This document shows, piece after piece, positions 26,801-35,900 of a stretch of 50,404 nt of DNA (its first letter is position 1; each line of letters begins with the position of its first letter). The translations under genes and the position numbers were made by a program. Source of the stretch: Apostichopus californicus (lineage: Eukaryota > Echinodermata > Holothuroidea > Aspidochirotida > Stichopodidae); NCBI GenBank assembly GCA_020650975.1, contig JAIPMN010000029.1, forward strand, positions 1 to 50,404. The letters are read 5' to 3'. Under the pieces are notes generated by a model. It ran no database searches, was not told where the DNA came from, and worked only from the letters and a program-made list of their open reading frames with translations.

Positions 26801-29455
26801 TTGTCTGTTAAAAATATCAGTTTATATCAATACAAATCTATGTTGCATTGAAATTTATCAACAGTTGCTTTCATTATTTTTGTACTGGAAACAACTTTTA
26901 TCATAAATGTTAGTGGAATCCTGTAAGAAAAGACCAAAATATTCTCCAGTGCTACTAGCTTATAGCTACATCTTCTTATTAACCCTCCATATATCATATA
27001 TTATAGTTGTTCTTATATATACTTGTTGTTTTCAACAAAACCAACAGACACCTCAATACCCTATCACAACATATGCCCTTCAAACCCTTTTTTCTGTCCT
27101 TTCATAATCTTTTGACATGCAATCTATGATTGAAACCTTACAACAAACTGTTTAATAGCTGATGGGTACTTTGAGACGACCAAATTTCTGTTCGGACAAC
27201 CAAAATCAGCTGTGGAGGTCATCAGTTGTTTACATCAAATTCGAATTGCATTGTAACTAAATATCACCAAATAGGTTCAATGATAAATTGCTATCACCCC
27301 CAAAGCTGGTGTTCTATTCACCAAACCTACGCATCTCTCCTACAAGTGTACATATCGGTCATTTTCCTTTGCTACATTTTTCAGACAATCCATTTTGCTG
27401 TTTGTTATCCAAAGTGTAACAACTGGTTGTCCGAGTGCTGAACAGAAAATATCCTTGAAACTTAGCCCTGCCTTACCTTGTACTTCAAAAACAAAGCCTC
27501 ATCATTTTTGTTTTGCAAATTTATGATATTCCTTTGTGGGCTATAAATAATTAGTAAAAACTTCTCAACAATTCATGATGCCAAAAATCAGGAATAAAAC
27601 AAAGCTGTATTTACCACTCCAGCATTCTTGTACATTTCGGCCTCTTCCAGAGCCACATCAATGATCTTTGACATCCTTTGACTGTTCCTTGGGGTGCCTT
27701 TATATGAAAAACAGGAAAAGAATGATAAACTCCCCCTATTTTGACTTAAATTTGAGTAAAAACAAGAAATTGTTGAAACTTTGTGCAAAATAGCTGCTAC
27801 CATAAATTTGTTTTGTTTATAACAGGGGATGCATAAATTAACACAACACAAGTAGGGTAAGATATTGCTTAAAATAAGTATTGCTGTTATCCTGATGTAG
27901 TTGATGTCCTAATGAACAATTGTTGCAATAGACAATTAACTCATGTCAGTAGATCAGTGAAAAGTCTCTTGTTCCTGTTCTGGATGTTTCCATGTACTTA
28001 ACAGAATATAGTATAACCCAGAAATAGATTTTTGTTTGTTCCACATGCAGAAAAACACTTTGTAGCTTCCTAGATGGTGGTGACATATTTTGTTGTTGAA
28101 GTGGTTGGGGCGGGGGGGGGGGGGACTTTAGAAACAACAGTACAGGTACAGAAAGTGTTTTGCTGGCTATTACAAGTAGCAGTGCAAATGTATTTGTTCT
28201 ATGTAGGTCTTCAGATGAAGCAAATTTCAAGTACTTTTCGGACATGTTTCATGCAGTTTTTCTTCTTGTAATGAAACATTCATACACATTTAAGTAAAGC
28301 TTGCTCTATGAGATCTACAAAGTATATTCCGAGAATACACTCATTACACTTGGGGAAATAAAGTTTCAAAACAGAATTGCAAGAGAGCATCAAGTTTTCA
28401 ATGATGTATTTTTGACTTTCTAGCTTAATTGGAGGCAATACTGAGGACCTAAAAGCTACCATTTGCAAGATTCATCAGCAATGACCTTTAAATCAAACAT
28501 CAATTCATACTACACATCACAATTTTAAAAGGTTTCTCCCCAAAAGAATGCAACTAAAGCTATAAAAAGAGTAACCTTTGAACAGGAGTAAACAGGGGCA
28601 TAAATTTCTAGGGCTCAGTGATTTAATCTGTGATGCTGGGCCTTCAAACAAGTGATGCATTTAGCAATCAAGAGGAAATTGGCACCTCTCGCACCTCAAC
28701 TTGGCAGTGACTAAAGTGCTACGGACAGAGCAATGATCCAGTTCTAAGCCAAACATAAGTGGTAGCTAGGCTAAAATGCCCAGGCCTGCCTATGACAAAC
28801 CTTTTATGAGCGTTTATCATTTCAGTTGACAATCTTCCAATGTCTGAGAATGATTTAAAGGGTGTGAAGACTCGCGCACAAAGAAACGTCTCATGCCGGT
28901 AATCTGACCTAGTTTCGAATGAGGTGTAACAGAAGTGTTAGACACCACCCTCGATCCCAAAAAATACACACACAGCTTGCTACCGTCGGTAATTAGACAC
29001 TAGTGTACAGTCAATACATACAGCTACGGTCAATACCCGCAACACAGTGTACGTAGCAGCGATGGACATCTCAGGTTTAGATAAAAGTTAACAAGGTATC
29101 ACATTTCATTACTGTCTGCATTTTTTAGCGACAAGAAGAAAACTTCACTTGCAAGCAATGGAAAGTTAACTTTTTCAAAGCGCGGCACTCGGTTTAGGGC
29201 GAGTCTTCAATGCCTTTAAGTATAAGGACAGATAATAATGTCTAGAAAAGCAGCAGATCTGTCTCAATGGGATGGGCAGAAACAAAACCTGGGATAAGTT
29301 GTGATGATTCACCATACTGTATGATAACACTAAATTTTACCTGGCAGAGCTTTAACATGAACCATTGCTACAATCACTCCTCTTTGCCTCCTGAATAGAG
29401 AGATAAATTTATCCATTTCAGATGGGACCTCTAAAATGTTCAAGAATCTTCCTCT
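20632..29455 (-). CDS. BtpA/SgcQ-family TIM-barrel protein, complete
   Basis: Six exons (29341-29455, 27615-27697, 24986-25172, 22959-23109, 21700-21827, 20632-20819) splice in frame with phases 1, 0, 1, 2, 1. Translated from ATG at 29416 they give 270 residues, the usual length of the family. Conserved blocks in order: MVHVKALPGTPR (18-29), ENMHD (59-63), GPEIT (73-77), AEGFVFSHIADEG (122-134), DIKKKHSSHAIT (160-171), VLVGSGVT (218-225) and GSHFK (241-245). BtpA was named in cyanobacteria for a role in photosystem I accumulation. Relatives occur in bacteria, archaea and invertebrates (C. elegans F13E9.13), and their substrate is unknown. The VLVGSGVT and GSHFK blocks resemble the phosphate-binding end of (beta/alpha)8 barrels; that is an inference. 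The frame stays open upstream of ATG29416 to an acceptor at 29456, so a longer N-terminus is possible. Introns contain two SINEs, a TTAA element and other repeats. Confidence 0.93.
20975..21214. repeat. 120-bp tandem duplication in BtpA-family intron
   Basis: Units at 20975-21094 and 21095-21214 share AACTCAGTATTTTGTGT, TGTGTATTGGAATTT and ATATGTGACCAAAGTACC. They diverge by about ten or more substitutions. A truncated third start (GAACTCAG) follows. Confidence 0.8.
21366..21500 (+). repeat. Interspersed hairpin repeat, copy B
   Basis: The best-preserved copy of the 1969-2050 element, with TTACTGTTACTTGTCATTTAG, then the GATCC-TGCTA-GGATC hairpin, CGAAACGTCAGGCCAACTTA and CTTTTACACA. Downstream is TCTCCTACACA, repeated. 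It lies in the last intron of the BtpA-family gene. A diverged fragment of the same core is at 34540-34572. Confidence 0.7.
21700..21827 (-). CDS. BtpA-family gene exon 5
   Basis: Acceptor TTCATAG|T and donor GAAG|GTATGT. It encodes SHAITSDLSVSEVARAAEFF and DGAIVTGTETG, the conserved segment following the KKKHSSHAIT block. Confidence 0.92.
22707..22958 (+). mobile_element. tRNA-derived SINE, copy 1
   Basis: The tRNA-like head starts GGAGTG and ends CACTCC, which pair as an acceptor stem. Between them are an A-box (TTAGCTCAGTGGTTAAC) and a B-box (GAGTTCGAGTC). The body has CTGAC-TTCG-GTCAG (22856-22869), a hairpin with a UUCG tetraloop, then AAGCCA..TGGCTT. The tail is ATACATAC repeats. A second copy, very similar, lies at 23865-24172. 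The tail ends against BtpA-family exon 4 and provides its splice donor on the other strand. Confidence 0.9.
22959..23109 (-). CDS. BtpA-family gene exon 4
   Basis: Acceptor TTTTCCATCAG|GT and donor CACAG|GTATGTATGT. It encodes LEFVRAEGFVFSHIADEG, LNACAGELLRYRK and TDIKKKH, the central conserved part of the barrel. Its donor is built from the tail of SINE copy 1, and SINE copy 2 sits in the intron on its other side. Confidence 0.93.
23745..23844. repeat. 13-bp tandem repeat (TTTCTAAGTAATC)
   Basis: Roughly seven copies of a 13-bp unit with small variants, ending 20 bp before SINE copy 2, in BtpA-family intron 3. Confidence 0.75.
23865..24172 (+). mobile_element. tRNA-derived SINE, copy 2, with expanded (TACA)n tail
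   Basis: Same order as copy 1: acceptor-like GGAGTG/CACTCC, A-box and B-box, then three hairpins: CTGAC-TTCG-GTCAG (24015-24028), AAGCCA-ATGA-TGGCTT (24043-24058) and TCCTG-CTTG-CAGGA (24069-24082). The tail is a longer (TACA)n tract from about 24091 to 24172. The third hairpin is intact here but broken in copy 1. Clear target-site duplications were not found. Confidence 0.9.
24986..25172 (-). CDS. BtpA-family gene exon 3
   Basis: Acceptor TATTTCAG|GAT and donor GCTG|GTAATG. It encodes DAIMLENMHDLPYLPP, GPEITAGMAA, CGIQVLSAANN and IAQAA, including the conserved ENMHD and GPEIT motifs. Confidence 0.94.
26037..26238. repeat. Imperfect ~200-bp inverted repeat in BtpA-family intron 2
   Basis: CCAGATGGGACAATTT near 26037 matches the reverse complement of AAATTGTCCCAACTGG near 26222. 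Inner parts (GTCAGTAC / GTACTGAC, GAGCACT / AGTGCTTTG) also pair roughly. It could be a decayed foldback or MITE-like element; no further copy was recognised. Confidence 0.4.
27615..27697 (-). CDS. BtpA-family gene exon 2
   Basis: Acceptor TATAAAG|GC and donor GGAGTG|GTAAAT. A short exon encoding G-TPRNSQRMSKIIDVALEEA and EMYKNAGV. The split Gly codon restores the conserved ALPGTP across the junction. Confidence 0.92.
28855..29219 (+). mobile_element. TTAA-flanked MITE-like element, copy 1
   Basis: A 365-bp segment bounded by TTAA on both sides. The left end AAAGGGTGTGAAGACTCGCGC and the reverse complement of the right end AAAGGCATTGAAGACTCGCCC form terminal inverted repeats. TTAA boundaries are typical of piggyBac-type target sites. 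It lies in intron 1 of the BtpA-family gene, has no open frame of note, and has a second, inverted copy at 49167-49532. Confidence 0.8.
29341..29455 (-). CDS. BtpA-family gene exon 1 (start codon at 29416)
   Basis: Acceptor TGCTTTCAG|AGAGG at 29456 and donor CCAG|GTAAAA. The ATG at 29416 gives MDKFISLFRRQRGVIVAMVH, in line with the family's usual N-terminus. Upstream in-frame codons (GRFLNILEVPSE) are open to the acceptor, so these may be 5'UTR or a short extension; a leader exon is expected further right. Confidence 0.85.
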
Positions 29456-32400
29456 CTGAAAGCAGAAAATATGCATGATAAAAAGAAAGTTCTAATGTCA
29501 TGATGGTATCTGCACAGCTAGCAGTCTGCCAATTTATGTTTAGCACACTACATACATATTAAATTATCAAAAAGTGCTTTGCAGAGATTCCATCCCAGAT
29601 AGGCCTTATGCTATTTATACTATGTAGATATTGGGATAAATGCACAGATGATGATTAGAAACATTTCAATGTCACTTTTTATTCTGAAAGCATAAACTGA
29701 TTTATACCAGCAACAGCCAGGATGTTTTAAGAAACTTGCACACTGAAAGCTGAGTGATATGCGTTTACATGAATGCTATCAGATTGAGAAGTGTTATTAG
29801 TATGACATGACTGGGAAATGGTTATCTTTTATTAAATTGTAAATGTGTTCGCTCTTCTTTGTATGTTTTATATGCTTTCCCTTGGCAAGTCTACCGACCC
29901 TCGTTCCTCGCTATTATGTATTATAACTATTGTTGACAAGTCTACTTTCTTAAAAGTTTAAACCGAATGACCGTAGTTATAAAATCAACACTTTATATCA
30001 TTCCTCATCGATTAAAGGGAATATAGAGCAAAGTCACAAATTATTATATTAGTAGGCCTACTGAGGGGTGCAGTTGTATAGCACAGTCAATATAGCTTGT
30101 TATGTTGCAAAGTTGTGATATGAGCAGTCAATGTGTACTGCTGTTTAGTAATATAGGGTACAAGCTAACCATGTACTACTGGTACTTGTGGTAGGTTAAA
30201 CTTAAACTTTAAAGCCTGACATTAGGCTGATTGTGACAGCTGCCTGTCAAGTGTCAGGCTAAATTCTTTTACAATGGCAAGTACTGGAGTTGAAAGTGAA
30301 CAAATTGCATCAACTTCAAGACAACCAAGATAAACCTTCCGAATGAGATCGAGGATATGATTAACTTTGTTGGCTAATTTATGTCCCAACATCACTGTTG
30401 TTGGAATATGCTAGCCTACGTCACATTGGTTATGGTAGGCTAGGCCAAACACGTAAGAAGTGCAGTCACACATGGGCACTGACTAACGTTGAAGGTGTCC
30501 TGCTAACGCTGCAACACCAACACTGTTGACTAGTGAAGCTGATTCGCAGATGATATAATAATTTAATTGCGTGTCAAACAAATATATCAGTGTAACTGCT
30601 TTAAAAAAGGCAGAAAAACAAAACAAATTCCTTACCAAAGGTACAAACACGAAATAGCTTATCAAAGTACTACTTTGTAAATGACAGCAACCTAGGCTAT
30701 GTGTAACGATCTCAAATGTTTTCCCAGCTTTGCAATGTTTACATCTGGAGAAACTCACGTGGAAATTTACATATGCTTTTTGCAACGTCACTGATTTGAG
30801 CCAATCACAGCTCTCTAGATACGGACGCTCAATCTGTTGCTAACAAAGTAGCTACGCGAAATCGACAGAAAAACTCTTAAAAAAAAACTTTAGAATGTTT
30901 TTAATAAGATAATGAAGTATATGTACTTTGAAATTCTCCATTCAGAAAGTTTCTTTAGAGTTTTTGCGGCAGATTTCGAGAAAAGTTTCACCAATCGATA
31001 TTCCAGTACTGCACACGGACTTTTCCACAGCTCGTCTGAAAATGGTCTTCGAAACCTGTTCCAAATTTCATCAAGAAATATTTTTCTGAAATGCTAATGA
31101 CATTCGACGCATGCAATAAGCATTCGACTATCATTTCGGGAAAACACATTGCGAAGCGTAGGTGAAAATATAAAGTTTTCGTTTTCTTTTTGTAAAGCCC
31201 GGTAAAAAATCCGCGGCAAGTTTGCGCCCCCAAACTTGTAGTATGCAAAATCACAGCTTCGCGCGCCCGGCCCACAGCTGCATTAGTTGTACGTTTGCTT
31301 ATCATACAAACTAGTCGCATTTATTACCTTACAGTGTGCAGACCTGCTGGACATATTTTTAGGTGGGATTTCTGTTCTCAATTATGTTTTTTGTCGTCTT
31401 GTTCATTTTCTGTAAGTTTTGCATGCAATGTTTTACTTGAATTTGAAGGCAAATTTTGTATTTGGGGTGAGTATAACTGGAAGTGGATAATTGGAGGATA
31501 TTCTATTTGCGACAATCCAAGAGTAAGACTAACGTGTTACGTCATGAAAACCAGTTCCCGAACTGGACAAATAGAGATGGTGCATCAAGTTGTTTTTACA
31601 GTTTAAAATTAAGGTGTTGGACATCTTAATAAATATTTGGGAGTTTGCATGCTGAATCCATATTTTTAAAATTACGAGTTAGGTATTTGTGTAAATTGTA
31701 TGACGTGTGTGCTACCTAGGCTTGTTGGCTGTATCCTTTGTTCAGTTCAGAGCTGAGGATGGGCCTACTGTACTAAGTTAATGCAGATCAACTCCCGCCA
31801 TTGAATACAGATTGGCCGCGAAACTATGCAATCAACAATTTAAGACTGACCTTAATGAAATACCATATGCATTATCCAAGCAATCCTACGATTAGGAATT
31901 TAAAAGCCCTCCAACGTGATTTATTTACAGTAGCGTTTATTTAAGAAAATTTTTTTGCTTGTTAATGTTACTTAGCCTGAAGGCAAATACCTGAGGCCCT
32001 GATGCTCAATTTTTTTTTTAGGTCTAGCCTATATTCACTATAAGCAGGGCCCATGGTGTTGGTACCTTACTACTAAGAGTAGGACATGCTTATTTTGCTT
32101 CTTAAGTGGTATTAGTGTTTCATAGGCAGCATTTGAACATCAATTACATTTACTATGGGCATGATAATCAACACAGAGTTGATTCTCTCGCAGCTGTATC
32201 AATTCCGTATGTATCTAGAAATGCAAAGTGCAACTGTTAGTCTGTTTTTTCTGTCCAATGCTCCAAAGAGATATTTCGGTGTCGCATAGTTTCAGTTCGC
32301 AAATTATATTATGATAAGTATTGCACCATACCTGACATATCAATTACTTAAAATGCCTGTTGGACCCCGAGTGTTATTGAAGTCACCAAGTACATGTAAG

Positions 32401-32926
32401 TCACTGGACCTTTGTTAAAAGCCTGTCAAGTTTTCCATTTCTGATTTGAGTCACCTTTCACTATTTTCCTTGTGGTTTGAGTAGTCATATCACAAACTAA
32501 ATAGTGTGTCTACTCCTCAAATTGGTTCCAGTGTTATAGCTAGATTCATCAAAAGATTGACCCTACAACATTACCTTGTGTGATGCCCCACAATGTTATA
32601 TACGAACCAAAATCACTGTATCCCTGGTTCAAGTTTGAACTTGTGAAATGGCCCTGAGGAAACGGTCGTGGCAACTGTTCTTCTTTTTGGAAAGTCGTCC
32701 AAAAGGTATCAGATGTAGTCTGATTGATACCTTTTGATGATTGTTTTTCATGCAGCCTCTCAGTGTAGACCTGTCTGTTGAATTGATCTGACCAGTCATT
32801 GATAAATTGAACAATTTCATGTAGAAGATGAGCTCTACCGATCAAGCAGTTACTTCTGTGTAATATTGAGAAAGGTCAAATAATGAGCAACAGAAGTTTG
32901 AGAAATTTTCTTTCCCTTTTTTGCAG
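29456..32926. other. Divergent intergenic region between BtpA-family and cyclin E genes
   Basis: The two genes are transcribed away from this region. The central part (about 30750-31310) has more CpG than its surroundings and likely contains promoters. On the left is AT-rich sequence with a short inverted repeat (AGCCTGACA 30213-30221 / TGTCAGGCT 30252-30260). At 32570-32845 a minus-strand open frame of 92 to 98 codons ends near a donor-like site (CACAAG|GTAATG); it is unrecognised and not called as a gene. Confidence 0.5.
30756..31267. promoter_or_regulatory. Candidate bidirectional promoter of BtpA-family gene and cyclin E
   Basis: Visible elements are an E-box CACGTG (30756-30761), a CCAAT box in GAGCCAATCACAG (30801-30805), and CTTCGCGCGCC (31257-31267), one base off the E2F consensus TTTSGCGC. 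CpG is dense at 31199-31290. Cyclin E is a classical E2F target in animals. Transcription start sites cannot be read from sequence, so this is an inference from position between divergent genes. Confidence 0.4.
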
Positions 32927-32961
32927 ATTTCAATTTCCCCTTTCTTTTGTTTTGGACAAGT

Positions 32962-32970
32962 ATGTACTGA
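32962..32970 (+). promoter_or_regulatory. Minimal uORF (ATG TAC TGA) before cyclin E start
   Basis: A two-codon reading frame stops 14 nt before the cyclin E ATG at 32985. A probable 5'UTR splice acceptor (CCCTTTTTTGCAG|ATTTC) at 32926 puts the uORF in the same exon as the start codon, so it should be in the mature 5' leader. Confidence 0.45.
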
Positions 32971-32984
32971 GAAAGAAGAAGAAT

Positions 32985-32998
32985 ATGCCAAGGCGGAG
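32985..32998 (+). CDS. CCNE: Cyclin E coding exon 1 (MPRRS)
   Basis: ATG CCA AGG CGG AG|GTACAG: only 14 coding bases. The Ser codon is completed by the C at 33369. The short basic start followed by SGRLQ matches the MSRRSSRLQ start of vertebrate cyclin E2, which supports this small exon. Confidence 0.85.
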
Positions 32999-35900
32999 GT
33001 ACAGTATGCTAAATTGACTCTTTACATTCATCTTATATACCATTAGTGCTATTGATCCGTTCCTTAGCAGGACTGTTATGCTTATACTTTTCTTCCCCGT
33101 TTTTTTTATTTTTTTTTATTTGAACTGAATGTACAATAATTGTAGCAGTGGGATCCTTTCTGTCCAGTTACGCTGATATGCCGAGATGATTTGTTGGAAA
33201 TCTTCAGAATTGCCTTCAAATTTTAATTTACAGTCTGGTTTCAGTTTAAAGGATTGGGAAAGGGTCACAAAAGGACTAAGGCGTGTGTAGACCAACTGTT
33301 AGTTCAGACGCGTTATTGGTGGTGATACGCTGAGAAATAATTCTTTTGACCTAATTTTTCATCCACAGCGGTAGATTACAAACGCAGAGGGAAGACCGGC
33401 TGTTTGTTGCACAGAAGCACGCACAAAAGGTCAGGATCCTGAACAGAAAGAGGAAATTAAGTCACGAGGTAAGATATTTATTTTCTTGCTCATGAATTCA
33501 AGATACCTTCTTGTTGTCCTGAACTTACCTCACTGCTCACTGACAGGTTTAAGCATGGACTTTACTCTTTCTTAAGTAGCCTTAATGTTAAACAGCAGCA
33601 ATATTCATTTCAATGACATATTTTTTTGTCGTTGTGACATTTCTTTATAAATACTTTCCATATATCTAGAGAGCTATTTTGCTTTACAGCTTTTCTTCTG
33701 AGGAGGAAAGAACCTTGTTGCACTCTTGCTTTGTTGCTAGCCTGCAATATGTTTTGTGGTTTATAACAACATTTAATTACCAGGAAGTGAGAAGGCATGC
33801 TCGCTCCTGTATGTACTCCTGTATTTCTGTATGCACTCAAAAAGTGCATCAGGGTCTTTCTAACATAAAGTGTATAAGCGAAGCTGCAGCTGTTGATGGT
33901 ACATACATGTATTAACTGAACTATTGGCAGAGAAGGAGGTAGGGTGATGCATACATGGCCTAGATACGTTCTTCATAGCAACATCAAAGGGTATAACTTG
34001 GCAATTCAGGTTCATGATTTAGAATAAAATTTGTTAACCTAAACATATAGCTTGATCTGCTTTACCCCCTTCTACAGGTGCATACTGTACATAATTTGAA
34101 CATATGAAATTGGTATAATACGTATAGATAATTAGATATGCACATAGGTTTGTGTGAGTTGTTATATCTTTAAGTGTATACAGCTTTCATCTATCCTACA
34201 GCCAGGAAACAAAAGTATAAACTTTATTGTGTGATGTTAACAAATCTTTTAAAAATCAGAAGAATTCAATCAAGCCAAAGTGTATGAATACAACAGAAAC
34301 ATTTCTCCCTTATTTATTTATTTCTGCAGGACTGTCAAGAGATGTCTAAAGAAATGTTTCAATTTGAAATACAGGTAAACAGCTTGAAATTATGCCAATA
34401 TTTAGGATTGGCTGATAAATGAGTGGAGTTGAGGGGTGGGGGGGAGGGGGTGAAATCCATTGCAAATAATGATACACAGATATATATGTTTTAAGATGTT
34501 AGTAAGTGTCACAAAGTCAAAGCTTTGTGATTTCACTAGTCATTCAGCCTGTGAAGAAGATCCTGCTCGGATGACATGCATATGGTACACAGTTCTGCTG
34601 TGAATATCCCTTAATACAACGACTTAATAACTTATTGATAAATATTTGATATAGGAAAAGCTTCTGTTCTCAATGACTATTTGACTCGGTCATAAAGTGT
34701 TTGCCTGCTTTCGATAGTAACGCTAGGTAGTATTCGACTGAGTGGACCGGACGATTGGGTGAAACGGAAACCTGCCATAGAAGGGGAAATAGGTGTGCCC
34801 TCAAGCTGTTATCATCATTCTATGGCCGAGACACCTCGTACCCCTGGAATCTAAATAGTGGAGAAAGACCTCACTTTCTGTCAAACGAGAAAACCTTGAA
34901 AAAGGCAAAAAACATGGGGTCAGAGCCTTCTATAGGAATAATTGAAATATCCCTTTAATTTGTACAATTTTAGAGAGGGGGGGGGACTCAAATTTAGAGA
35001 ATATTGGTCCCTCTCTCACTAGACAGATAGTACTTACCAGTCTCAACGGTGGACTTGGTTCCTTTGACGGTCAGGACTACAAATTTAAATAAAAATATTG
35101 CCTGACACTTAGTACGTCGAAAAACAAATGTAGTGCACCCTCAGTGATGCCTACATTATCATCCTCGGTGATGCATATATGTATAAAACTTAAGTCACTA
35201 TCATCCTCTGCTATGTATTAAAAACAGCTTACACAGGAATACAACGTATAAGGTTACAAAGAGGTATGAGTTCCCATGTTATCTCTCCGGAGGTTTTGCC
35301 TGAAGTGCCCGTACCTTAACCACCTTAGCTAGCTCTTAACAACAAGACGCACTCGTTCAGGAATTAAGAATGGCGAGTTCCCACTGAATTTGCATTACAA
35401 GTGTTTGCCACATGCTTGCTATGTCTAACTAAATATACGACCAACTTAACAACATTTCACCAAACCTTTGTATATGGATGCAACATGAAAGGTGAAATAA
35501 AAGACTTATTTTGTTGCCACATGACAGTAAGCAAGACATTCTATTCACAATTTTTTAGATATCATATGCACAGAAAAGATGTATTTAGTGTAAATTTTCC
35601 ACAGCAACATGTAGCCTACGTTGACTTTAAGTGGCACCTTAGCTTACGAGAACAGCCATTAATTTGCCACCGGTCTCTCAGACAAATGCTTTTTCTTCCC
35701 CCAAGCTACCTTTGATAAATTGTCAGCATTGTGTCATCTTTGATAATACATGCATTAAGCTGAACAGATTGTCAGTCCAGGACGATTAAAGTTGATTAAA
35801 TAATGTGAAGGTAACTAATTCACTGTGCAGCTCTGTTTGGTATTTACATTCAAGTAGACGGTGGCCCTGCTTGTAGCATAGCAGGTTTCTTCTGGTTATC

